Shown here: positions 1 through 6,902 of the stretch, in pieces
Layout of the letters: every line of letters begins with the position of its first letter
Position numbering within the stretch: position 1 is the stretch's first letter
Assembly (NCBI GenBank): GCA_945915065.1
Contig: CAMEER010000001.1
Coordinates: 1-64,000, forward strand
DNA: 64,000 bases
DNA from: an uncultured Clostridia bacterium
GTDB taxonomy: Bacteria; Bacillota; Clostridia; Oscillospirales; Oscillospiraceae
Reading direction: 5' to 3'
Position numbers and translations under genes: made by a program
The notes under the pieces: model-generated
The model's input: the letters and a program-made list of their open reading frames with translations, nothing else
Database searches by the model: none
What the model was told of the DNA's origin: nothing

Positions 1-527
1 ACGCCAAGACCAGCCGCCCCTCCGTGTGCAACGCCGAGGAGGTGCTGCTGGTACATGCCGCGGTGGCGGACACATTCCTGCCTATGCTGAAAAAGGCGCT
101 GGTGGACGACCGTTCCGCCGCGGGACAGATACCGGTAGAGCTGCGGCTGGATCCGCGCGCAGCGGCTATCATCCCCGGCAAAGCGGCGTCGGAGACGGAT
201 TTCGACACGGAATTTCTGGACTACATTCTGGCGGTGGCGGTGGTGGACAGCGTGGACGAGGCCATTGCCCATGTGCTGACCCATTCCACCGGACACAGCG
301 AGTCCATTGTCACGGAGAACGCGGCCAACGCGGAGCGGTTCGTCAACGAAACCGACAGCGCCGCCGTATATGTGAACGTGTCCACCCGCTTTACCGACGG
401 CGGTGAGTTCGGTCTGGGCTGCGAGATGGGGATCTCTACCCAGAAGCTCCACGCCCGGGGCCCCATGGGGCTGGATGAGCTGAGCACCTATAAATACATT
501 ATCCGGGGCGACGGACAGATTCGGTAA
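1..527 (+). CDS. proA: Gamma-glutamyl phosphate reductase, C-terminal part (5' end outside window)
   Basis: The reading frame is open from the first base of the window and ends at TAA 525-527, giving 174 visible residues. It begins with [13 protein letters not shown], the segment that carries the catalytic cysteine of ProA (Cys codon 27-29). Later stretches typical of ProA are [32 protein letters not shown] and the C-terminal [18 protein letters not shown]. ProA is an NADPH-dependent, aldehyde-dehydrogenase-fold enzyme that reduces gamma-glutamyl phosphate to glutamate semialdehyde in proline synthesis. The N-terminal half lies upstream. A strong terminator follows at once, so this is the last gene of its transcript. 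Confidence 0.96.
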   Translation, partial: AKTSRPSVCNAEEVLLVHAAVADTFLPMLKKALVDDRSAAGQIPVELRLDPRAAAIIPGKAASETDFDTEFLDYILAVAVVDSVDEAIAHVLTHSTGHSESIVTENAANAERFVNETDSAAVYVNVSTRFTDGGEFGLGCEMGISTQKLHARGPMGLDELSTYKYIIRGDGQIR

Positions 528-560
528 GACCGGAAAAAGGGCTGCAAATTTCATACAATT

Positions 561-594
561 CGGTCTCTGTCTTTGGGCAGAGACCGGTTTTTTG
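561..594 (+). terminator. Intrinsic terminator after proA
   Basis: A perfect 9-bp stem, CGGTCTCTG at 561-569 and CAGAGACCG at 578-586, with an 8-nt loop, is followed by a run of six T (588-593). It closes the proA transcript. Confidence 0.9.
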
Positions 595-614
595 GAAATT
601 TTTTGATTTTTTCT

Positions 615-644
615 CTTACATTCCGACAAAAAATGTGCTATAAT
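615..644 (+). promoter_or_regulatory. Candidate promoter of the CarD-like gene
   Basis: A consensus TATAAT lies at 639-644, preceded by a TG dinucleotide. The -35 is weak (TTACAT at 615-620, 18-bp spacer). It sits between the proA terminator and the gene starting at 716. Confidence 0.6.
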
Positions 645-715
645 AATTACCATAATATGTAAGCGGCATGGCCGGAGGGGCCGTGCTTTTTTCCGTGTGG
701 GAGAGAGGAGGAACC

Positions 716-1228
716 ATGTTTGCACAAGGAGATCTGGTGGTCTACGGCGGGGAAGGCGTCTGTCGGGTGGAAGGCGTAGGGACTCCCGCCACAACGGGCA
801 TCGACAAAACGAAAATGTATTATACGCTCTCGCCGTTGTACCGTACCGGACAGGTGATGACGCCGGTGGATACAGGAGTTCTGATGCGCCCGGTGATGAC
901 GAAAGCGGAGGCTGCCGCCTTTTTGGAGGAGCTGCCGCAGCTGCCGCCGGAAGGCCCTGACGGCACCACCCAGCGATTCGCCAAGGAGCATTACCATGAG
1001 GTGGTCACCTCCTATGACTGCCGCCGTATGGCCGCCATGATCAAATACACCTGTCAGCGGCGGCGCTGGGCGCAGCAGCACGGCCGCAAGATCAGCCAGC
1101 TGGACGAACGGTATCTGCGCCGGGCGGAGGAACAGCTTTACGGCGAACTGGCGGTGGCGTTGGGAATCGACCGTCAGGAGGTCTGCGGGTATATCCGGCG
1201 GGCGTATCCCGCCTGGCCCGAGGGGTAA
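716..1228 (+). CDS. CarD/CdnL-like RNA polymerase-binding regulator
   Basis: The 170-residue product starts at ATG 716, chosen because GAGAGGAGGAA lies just upstream; an in-frame ATG at 668 has no good ribosome site. The N-terminus, GDLVVYGGEGVCRVEGVG, is the Tudor-like RNAP-interacting fold of the CarD/CdnL/TRCF family (about residues 1-60). The remaining 100 residues look helical, as in the DNA-contacting C-terminal domain. CarD proteins bind the RNAP beta subunit and stabilise open promoter complexes. The length agrees with the family. It appears monocistronic, between its own promoter and a terminator. Confidence 0.88.
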   Translation: MFAQGDLVVYGGEGVCRVEGVGTPATTGIDKTKMYYTLSPLYRTGQVMTPVDTGVLMRPVMTKAEAAAFLEELPQLPPEGPDGTTQRFAKEHYHEVVTSYDCRRMAAMIKYTCQRRRWAQQHGRKISQLDERYLRRAEEQLYGELAVALGIDRQEVCGYIRRAYPAWPEG

Positions 1229-1263
1229 AAGCATAAAATTTTTCTGTGAAGCAAACAGATAAG

Positions 1264-1304
1264 AAACACGCCGATGCGGAAAGCGCACCGGCGTGTCGTT
1301 TTGT
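1264..1304. terminator. Bidirectional terminator between the CarD-like and glsB-like genes
   Basis: ACACGCCG and CGGCGTGT arms enclose an inner GCG-gaaa-CGC hairpin. The plus strand is followed by CGTTTTG and the minus strand by TTTCTT, so it can serve the two convergent genes. Confidence 0.7.
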
Positions 1305-1311
1305 TGTATGG

Positions 1312-1542
1312 TTACTTAAACAGCCAGCGGCACACGAGGATCACCACACAGGCGCCGCCGAGACCGATCAGGAAAGAGCCCAGCGAGTTCCGGGCCACCA
1401 GACCGATGGCGCCGGCCAGCCAGTTGCCCACGCCGCTGCCCACAATGCCCAGAAGGATATTGCGCAGCAGGCCGCCCTTGCTGTTCATCAGCTTACCGGC
1501 CAGCCAGCCGATCAAACCACCCACGATAATAGACCAGATCAT
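1312..1542 (-). CDS. GlsB/YeaQ/YmgE-type small membrane protein
   Basis: This 76-residue, very hydrophobic, glycine-rich protein starts IIVGGLIGWLAGKLMNSKGG and continues ILLGIVGSGVGNWLAG. That pattern is the transglycosylase-associated (GlsB/YeaQ/YmgE) family, with three predicted membrane segments at about residues 3-17, 28-48 and 54-73. Family members are linked to envelope or general stress, but the molecular role is unknown. It lies 15 bp downstream of the uridine phosphorylase gene on the same strand and is probably cotranscribed with it. Confidence 0.85.
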   Translation of the reverse strand: MIWSIIVGGLIGWLAGKLMNSKGGLLRNILLGIVGSGVGNWLAGAIGLVARNSLGSFLIGLGGACVVILVCRWLFK

Positions 1543-1557
1543 ATGTATCTCTCCTTT

Positions 1558-2325
1558 TTACTTGGCGCGATCGGCGGCGATCAGCAGCTTCAGCGCCTCC
1601 ACACCCACCGTCACGGCGGAAGTGGTGTCCTCACTCATGTCCTGATCCAGCCCCGCGGCCTCCCGCTCCTGGTTCCAGATCACATGGAAGCAGCTGCCGC
1701 AGCGGCAATGCAGCGCATTGGCCACCACGAACAGGGCGGCGCTCTCCATCTCACTGGCCTTGACGCCCAGACGTTTCCACGCCTCCCATTTGTCCAGCAG
1801 CTCATAGGACACCGGCATCCGTTCCGGACTATGCTGACCGTAGAAGGCATCCTTGCACTGCACCACGCCCACCTGCGTGCGCTTGCCCAGCGCCCTGGCC
1901 GCCTGCACCAGCGCGGTGGTCACCTCAAAATCCGCCACGGCGGGATATTCGATGGGCGCGTATTCCCGGCTGGTGTGCTCATAGCGGATGGCGCCGGTGG
2001 CAATGACCACGTCGCCGCTGCGCACGTTCAGATCAATCCCGCCGCAGGTGCCCACGCGGATAAAGGTGTCGGCCCCGATATTGTGCAGCTCCTCCATGGC
2101 GATGGAGGCGGAGGGTCCGCCGATACCGGTGGAGCAGACGGAGACCTTTTCTCCCAGCAGCGTGCCGGTATAGATGGTGTACTCCCGGTTCTGGGACACA
2201 AAATGAGCGTCGTCAAACAGGGCGGCGATCTTTTCGCAGCGGCCCGGGTCACCGGGCAGGATCACATAGCGGCCCACGTCGCCCTCCACGCAATGGATGT
2301 GAAATTGTTTTTCCAGTTTTTGCAT
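1558..2325 (-). CDS. udp: Uridine phosphorylase (nucleoside phosphorylase family)
   Basis: The 255-residue protein has the PNP/UDP family signatures: GDPGR (25-29) for phosphate binding, STGIGGPS (65-72), RVGTCGG (90-96) and EMESAAL (192-198) for ribose contact. The [11 protein letters not shown] loop (161-171) resembles the pyrimidine-recognising region of uridine phosphorylases, so uridine is the more likely substrate than a purine nucleoside. The enzyme splits uridine with phosphate to uracil and ribose-1-phosphate in pyrimidine salvage. A cytidine deaminase at 8.8 kb would supply uridine from cytidine, although the two genes are not linked. Confidence 0.88.
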   Translation of the reverse strand: MQKLEKQFHIHCVEGDVGRYVILPGDPGRCEKIAALFDDAHFVSQNREYTIYTGTLLGEKVSVCSTGIGGPSASIAMEELHNIGADTFIRVGTCGGIDLNVRSGDVVIATGAIRYEHTSREYAPIEYPAVADFEVTTALVQAARALGKRTQVGVVQCKDAFYGQHSPERMPVSYELLDKWEAWKRLGVKASEMESAALFVVANALHCRCGSCFHVIWNQEREAAGLDQDMSEDTTSAVTVGVEALKLLIAADRAK

Positions 2326-2384
2326 GGTTCACCTCCAAGTGATTACAAATCGTTTTGATTGCACAAAATATTACAAAATGTATT

Positions 2385-2413
2385 TTGCATGAAAAGAGGT
2401 AGATTATTATACT
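2385..2413 (+). promoter_or_regulatory. Sigma-A-type promoter of the Asn/Thr-rich lipoprotein gene
   Basis: TTGCAT (2385-2390), a 17-bp spacer and TATACT (2408-2413) match a vegetative promoter. It would give a 5' UTR of about 120 nt before the gene at 2543. I saw no recognised riboswitch in that UTR. Confidence 0.7.
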
Positions 2414-2542
2414 ATCACAAATCACAGAGAAATGCAATGCTGGGAGAAGTTACAGGTGGTAGTTTCGCCGGGAAACGACCATACTACACACGGCACGATG
2501 GAAGCAGTGTGCCGGAAGTTTTGATGAAAAGGAGGATGGGAC

Positions 2543-3061
2543 ATGAAGGAAAAGGTGATCGCGCTGGCGATGGCGGCGCTGCTGGCACTGGCGCTGACGG
2601 GCTGCGGCGAGGATAAAAGCAACGCCAACAACGGCAATGACGCCACCAATAATGGTACGGCCAACAACGATACGGCCAACAATGGCACCACCGACAACGG
2701 TACGGTGAACAACGGTACCGCCAATAACGGCACCAACAACGGTACTGTGGACAACAACGGGACGGTGAACAATGACGATGTGGTGGGCGGAGACGATACC
2801 GCCCGCAGCCGCAGCGGTTACGGCGGCTACTATGATAACGGCAATGATCAGGCGTTTACCAACAACCGCGGCAGCACCTTTGGCCGTACGGGCCAGGAGA
2901 TCCAGAACGACGCGACCCAGTGGCCCGGCACGGTGTATGACACCATGAGCGGGCGGCAGAGCGCCAGCGGCACCGCCACCTGGCGGCAGATGCTGGAAAA
3001 CGGCTTTGTGCATGACAGCGACGGCTTTTTGCTGGACGGCGAAAACGCCTGCTGGTCCTGA
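2543..3061 (+). CDS. Asn/Thr/Gly-rich putative lipoprotein
   Basis: The 172-residue product has a lipoprotein signal peptide ending LALALTGC (lipid-modified Cys21). Residues 27-85 are a low-complexity tract built from degenerate NNGT/NNDT units, encoded by imperfect repeats of AACAACGGTAC type. The C-terminal 75 residues are more ordinary (GRTGQEIQNDATQWPGTVYD) and end CWS. A ribosome site AAAAGGAGG precedes the ATG. I do not recognise the C-terminal domain. The tract probably acts as a flexible spacer holding that domain off the membrane. A terminator follows. Confidence 0.75.
   Translation: MKEKVIALAMAALLALALTGCGEDKSNANNGNDATNNGTANNDTANNGTTDNGTVNNGTANNGTNNGTVDNNGTVNNDDVVGGDDTARSRSGYGGYYDNGNDQAFTNNRGSTFGRTGQEIQNDATQWPGTVYDTMSGRQSASGTATWRQMLENGFVHDSDGFLLDGENACWS
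2625..2790 (+). repeat. Degenerate AAYAAYGGTAC/GCC tandem repeat inside the lipoprotein gene
   Basis: Some ten imperfect 9-18-bp units (AACAACGGTACC, AATAATGGTACG, AACAATGGCACC and similar) follow one another in frame, giving an Asn-Asn-Gly-Thr tract. Such tracts can change length by slippage. Confidence 0.75.
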
Positions 3062-3063
3062 CG

Positions 3064-3101
3064 AAAAAGGGCGGATGCTACTGTGGCCTCCGCCCTTTTG
3101 C
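3064..3101 (+). terminator. Terminator after the lipoprotein gene
   Basis: AAAAGGGCGGA and TCCGCCCTTTT form an 11-bp stem around GCTACTGTGGCC, ending in TTTTG. Confidence 0.75.
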
Positions 3102-3153
3102 CGTTCTGTCAGGGCGGTGCCGGTGCATATAGTAGCCGATGAGGTGATAGAGT

Positions 3154-4437
3154 ATGCAGATCCATGTGGTAAAGGCGGGGGAGAGCCTGTATTCCATAGC
3201 GCGGCAGTACGGCGTCAGTCCCACGCTGCTGGGAAGATTAAACGCAGCGCCTGCCGACGGTGCGCTGGCAGTGGGCCAGACACTGGTCATTTATGAACCG
3301 GAGCGGGTCCATGTGGTGCAGCCCGGTGAGACACTGGAGCGCATCGCCCGGCAGGAGGGCGTGACGGTGCTGTCACTGTACCAGAACAACTACTTTCTGG
3401 GCGGGCAGCCCAACATACTGCCGGACGAGGAGCTGATCGTGGCGCTGAAGGGAGAAAAGCGGGGAACGCTGGGGGTCAACGGCTACGCCTATACGTTCAT
3501 CCGGCAGGAGCAGCTGCGAACGGTGCTGCCCTATATGACGTATCTGACGCCCTTTACATACGGCATCACGGCGGAGGGCGCGCTGGTGATCCCCGATGAC
3601 GAACCGCTGCTGGCGCTGGCGCCGGAATACCGGGTGCAGTCGTGGATGCATCTGTCCACGCTGACGGAGGAGGGCTCCTTTGACAGCCGGCTGGGCGGCG
3701 CGCTGCTGGAAAATGAGACGGCCCAGACGGCACTGATCGACGCTGTGGAAGCCAATATGCTGGCCAAGGGCTACGGCGGGCTGGACGTGGATTTCGAGTA
3801 TCTGGAGGGCCGTCTGGCGGCGGCCTATGCGGCGTTTATCGAAAAACTGCGGCAGCGTCTGAATCCGCTGGGGTTTCCGGTGATCGTGGCGCTGGCGCCC
3901 AAATCCAGCGCCGGACAGCGGGGCTTGCTGTACGAAGCCCATGACTATGCTCTGCTGAGCCAGGCTGCCAACGCCGTGCTGCTGATGACCTATGAGTGGG
4001 GCTATACCGCCGGGCCGCCCATGGCGGTGTCCCCTATGCCTCAGGTACGGCAGGTGCTGGACTATGCCCTGACGGTCATGCCGCCCCAGAAGATTTTCCT
4101 GGGAGTGCCGACTTACGGATACGACTGGCCGCTGCCCTTCCGGCAGGGCGTCACCCGGGCGCCCTCGCTGTCGCCGCAGGAGGCGCTGTCGCTGGCCCGG
4201 CGGTACGGCGCAGAGATCCTGTACGACGAAACAGCCCAGTCCCCGTGGTTCCGTTACACCGCAGAAGACGGGATCGTTCACGAGGTGTGGTTCGAGGACG
4301 CCCGCTCCAGTCTGGCAAAGTTCCGCCTGGCGGCGGACAACGGCTTGCAGGGCGTGGGACTGTGGAATCTCATGCGCTCCGCCCCGCAGACATATCTGGT
4401 GCTCAACGGAGCGTTCGGTATAGAAAAGGTGATATAA
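3154..4437 (+). CDS. LysM-LysM-GH18 protein (YaaH/SpoVI-like cortex or spore glycosidase)
   Basis: The 427-residue protein has two N-terminal LysM peptidoglycan-binding repeats, about 2-47 (IHVVKAGESLYSIARQYGVS) and 52-97 (VHVVQPGETLERIARQEGV). A glycoside hydrolase family 18 barrel follows from about 105 to the end. The GH18 catalytic motif is seen as GGLDVDFEY (209-216), with Asp211, Asp213 and Glu215 as the acidic residues. This order matches Bacillus YaaH/YdhD, which act on spore peptidoglycan. There is no signal peptide, consistent with family members made in the mother cell and loaded onto the spore. The ribosome site is a modest GAGGTGATAGAG. Confidence 0.88.
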   Translation: MQIHVVKAGESLYSIARQYGVSPTLLGRLNAAPADGALAVGQTLVIYEPERVHVVQPGETLERIARQEGVTVLSLYQNNYFLGGQPNILPDEELIVALKGEKRGTLGVNGYAYTFIRQEQLRTVLPYMTYLTPFTYGITAEGALVIPDDEPLLALAPEYRVQSWMHLSTLTEEGSFDSRLGGALLENETAQTALIDAVEANMLAKGYGGLDVDFEYLEGRLAAAYAAFIEKLRQRLNPLGFPVIVALAPKSSAGQRGLLYEAHDYALLSQAANAVLLMTYEWGYTAGPPMAVSPMPQVRQVLDYALTVMPPQKIFLGVPTYGYDWPLPFRQGVTRAPSLSPQEALSLARRYGAEILYDETAQSPWFRYTAEDGIVHEVWFEDARSSLAKFRLAADNGLQGVGLWNLMRSAPQTYLVLNGAFGIEKVI

Positions 4438-4451
4438 GGTCCTGCGGCAAC

Positions 4452-4490
4452 AAAAAAACAGGGACTGCCCACAGGCAGCCCCTGTTTTTA
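4452..4490 (+). terminator. Terminator after the LysM-GH18 gene
   Basis: AAAAACAGGG-A-CTGCC and GGCAG-C-CCCTGTTTTT form a long stem with one mismatch and a short CACA loop, ending in a T run. Confidence 0.85.
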
Positions 4491-4626
4491 AATGAAAGGA
4501 GAGAGAATAACAAAGTGAAAACAACATTTTCTTTGGCTGATCCTACTATATCGCGTAAAGGGGTGCATGTCAACGACTATGACAAAGAATTCACAAATTG
4601 TTCACAGGACATCGCGGAATCTTGCC

Positions 4627-4655
4627 TTGACTGTTATCGGGAGGTGTGGTAGTAT
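4627..4655 (+). promoter_or_regulatory. Promoter of the marR-ABC exporter operon
   Basis: TTGACT (4627-4632), a 17-bp spacer and TAGTAT (4650-4655) match a vegetative promoter. The -10 is overlapped by the dyad described next, so a bound protein would block RNA polymerase. Confidence 0.8.
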
Positions 4656-4686
4656 TTAGCCTGCTAATTTTTAGCATACTAAATAC
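4652..4686. promoter_or_regulatory. Composite 35-bp dyad operator for the MarR regulator
   Basis: The outer arms are GTATTTAG (4652-4659) and CTAAATAC (4679-4686). The inner arms are TGCTAA (4662-4667) and TTAGCA (4671-4676). All 14 pairs are exact around a TTT centre. Read another way, it holds two similar sites of the form TTTAGCNTNCTAA, at 4655-4667 and 4670-4682, 15 bp apart. The overlap with the -10 and start point, right before marR, suggests autorepression of the operon. Confidence 0.75.
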
Positions 4687-4713
4687 CAGACGGACACAAA
4701 GGAGGGAATGGCT

Positions 4714-5172
4714 ATGACGTGCCGGGATATCCATCTGATAGGGCAGCTGGGGCCGCTGATGGGCTATTGCGACCATCAGATGCGCCGGCAGATGGCAAAG
4801 ATGCTGCGGCAGTATGACGTATCCCCCATGCAGTGCCGGACGCTGACTTTTTTGCACGAAGCCGAGTGTGAGGTGAACCAGCGGATGCTGGAGAAGCACC
4901 TGATGGTGAAGCCCTCCACCGCCAGCGGGATCGTGGGGCGGCTGGCGGAGAAGGGATTGCTGCGGCGGCAGACCAGTAACCGGGACGGCCGGTGCCGCAT
5001 TTTGGCACTGACTGACAGCGGACGGCAGTTCTATGAGCAATTCCGCGCCATTGCGCAGCAGGTGAATCAGCAGGCGGAACGGGGTCTCTCTCCTCAGGAG
5101 ACGGAGACGCTGCTGCGGCTGCTGCTGCGGGTGGCGGATAATCTCAGCGGGACACAGGAGGATACGGAATGA
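4714..5172 (+). CDS. MarR-family transcriptional regulator
   Basis: The 152-residue protein has a winged-helix core at about residues 35-105. It includes the recognition region KPSTASGIVGRLAEKGLLRR and the wing SNRDGRCRILALTDSGR, both typical of MarR. ATG 4714 is chosen because AAAGGAGGG (4698-4706) is well spaced from it; ATG 4708, two residues earlier, is only 2 nt from that site. The gene overlaps the first ABC gene by 4 bp (ATGA). By family and context it is probably a repressor that senses a small amphipathic or toxic compound and controls its own exporter through the dyad at 4652-4686. Confidence 0.93.
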   Translation: MTCRDIHLIGQLGPLMGYCDHQMRRQMAKMLRQYDVSPMQCRTLTFLHEAECEVNQRMLEKHLMVKPSTASGIVGRLAEKGLLRRQTSNRDGRCRILALTDSGRQFYEQFRAIAQQVNQQAERGLSPQETETLLRLLLRVADNLSGTQEDTE

Positions 5173-6902
5173 AAACCTTTTACCCCTATACGAAGGGCTA
5201 TCGCCAATGGATTTTACTGGGCGTGGCATGCTCCGTGGCGGAAGCGGTGCTGGAGCTGGAGCTGCCCCAGGCCATGAGCGAGATCGTGGACGTGGGTATC
5301 GCCAACGGCGACCGGGCCTATATCCTGCTGACAGGTCTGAAGATGCTGGTGCTGGCGCTGCTGGCACTGGCCAGCGGCGTGGGCGCGGCGGTGTTTGCCG
5401 CAAAGGCCGCCATGGGCTTCGGCGCACAGGTGCGTCAGGCGGAGTATGAGCAGGTGCAGCGGTTTTCCTTTGCCAATATTGAGCATTTCTCCACCGCCTC
5501 GCTGATCACCCGGCTGACCAACGACGTTTCCTCGGTGCAGATGACGCTGTTCATGGGCATGCGGATGTGCATTCGTGCCCCGGTCATGCTGATCACCGCG
5601 CTGGTGAAGGCGCTGGAGATCAGCCTTGACCTGAGCCGGGTGTTTCTGGTGGTGGTGCCGCTGCTGATCCTGGCGGTGGCCATGGTGATCCGCTATGTGG
5701 GGCCGTTCTTTACCGCTTTGCAGAGCGCCACCGATAACGTGAACCTTGTGGTGCAGGAGAACCTCAACGCCGTGCGCGTGGTGAAATCCTTCGTCCGCGA
5801 GGAAGAGGAGACCAAGAAGTTCCGCCGGCGCAACGACGCGCTGCGGGAGACCTCCGAGCGGGCCTTCGGCTTTGTGGTGATGTTCATGCCGGTGATGGTG
5901 ATGCTGATGGGCGGCACCATCGTGTCCCTCATGTGGCTGGGCGGCCACGACGTGGCGGCAGGCAAACTGCTCTCCGGCGACCTGATGGCCTTCTTCACCT
6001 ACGCCAGTGAGATCCTCATGTCCCTGATGATGGTGTCCATGGTGCTGATGGTGCTGACCCGCGCCATCGCCTGCGGCAAGCGTATCAAGGAGGTGCTGCA
6101 GGAGCAGCCGGAGATCACCGACGACGAGGCCGACAGAAGCCTTGCCGTGGAGAACGGCGACATCCGCTTTGACCATGTGTACTTCAAGTATCATCCCACG
6201 GCGGAGGCATGGAACCTGTCGGATATCGACCTGCATATCGAAAGCGGCATGACGGTGGGCATTCTGGGCGGCACCGGCAGCGCCAAAACCACGCTGGTCA
6301 GCATGATCCCGCGGCTGTACGAGGTCAACGAGGGCGCGGTGTATGTGGGCGGCCACAACGTAAAGGAATATACCATGGAAGCGCTGCGGGACGGCTGCGC
6401 CATGGTGCTGCAGAAGAACACCCTGTTCTCCGGCACCATTCGGGAGAACCTGCGTTGGGGCCGGGAGGACGCCACCGATCAGGAGATCGCCGAGGCGTGC
6501 CGCATGGCCTGCGCCGACGAGTTCATCGAGAAGATGCCCGACGGCTACGATACGCACATCGAGCAGGGCGGCACCAACGTGTCCGGCGGCCAGAAGCAGC
6601 GCCTGTGCATTGCCCGGGCCATTCTGCGCCGGCCCAGGGTGCTGATCATGGACGACAGCACCTCAGCGGTGGATACGGCCACCGATGCCAAAATCCGCGC
6701 CGCCCTGAAGGACGCGCTGCCCGGTACCACCAAGCTGATCATCGCCCAGCGCGTCACCTCGGTGATGGACGCGGACATGATCCTGGTGCTGGATGACGGC
6801 CGTGTGGTGGGACAGGGCACCCACGCGCAGCTGATGGAAAGCTGCGCCATCTATCGCGAGGTCTATGCGTCTCAGCAGGAAGGGGTGAGCATGGATGGCT
6901 GA
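5169..6902 (+). CDS. ABC exporter half-transporter with degenerate ATP site (subunit 1)
   Basis: The 577-residue protein is a membrane-domain/ATPase fusion. Membrane segments occupy about residues 1-320, and the nucleotide-binding domain follows. Walker A reads GGTGSAKTT (367-375), so Ala replaces the usual Gly before the Lys. The signature NVSGGQKQR starts at 470. Walker B ends IMDD (Asp495-Asp496), so Asp stands where the catalytic Glu is expected. One degenerate site is the hallmark of heterodimeric exporters of the TM287/288 and BmrCD type. Its partner, encoded next with an 8-bp overlap, carries the consensus Glu. The pair most likely exports drugs or other amphiphiles under MarR control. 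Confidence 0.92.
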   Translation: MKTFYPYTKGYRQWILLGVACSVAEAVLELELPQAMSEIVDVGIANGDRAYILLTGLKMLVLALLALASGVGAAVFAAKAAMGFGAQVRQAEYEQVQRFSFANIEHFSTASLITRLTNDVSSVQMTLFMGMRMCIRAPVMLITALVKALEISLDLSRVFLVVVPLLILAVAMVIRYVGPFFTALQSATDNVNLVVQENLNAVRVVKSFVREEEETKKFRRRNDALRETSERAFGFVVMFMPVMVMLMGGTIVSLMWLGGHDVAAGKLLSGDLMAFFTYASEILMSLMMVSMVLMVLTRAIACGKRIKEVLQEQPEITDDEADRSLAVENGDIRFDHVYFKYHPTAEAWNLSDIDLHIESGMTVGILGGTGSAKTTLVSMIPRLYEVNEGAVYVGGHNVKEYTMEALRDGCAMVLQKNTLFSGTIRENLRWGREDATDQEIAEACRMACADEFIEKMPDGYDTHIEQGGTNVSGGQKQRLCIARAILRRPRVLIMDDSTSAVDTATDAKIRAALKDALPGTTKLIIAQRVTSVMDADMILVLDDGRVVGQGTHAQLMESCAIYREVYASQQEGVSMDG

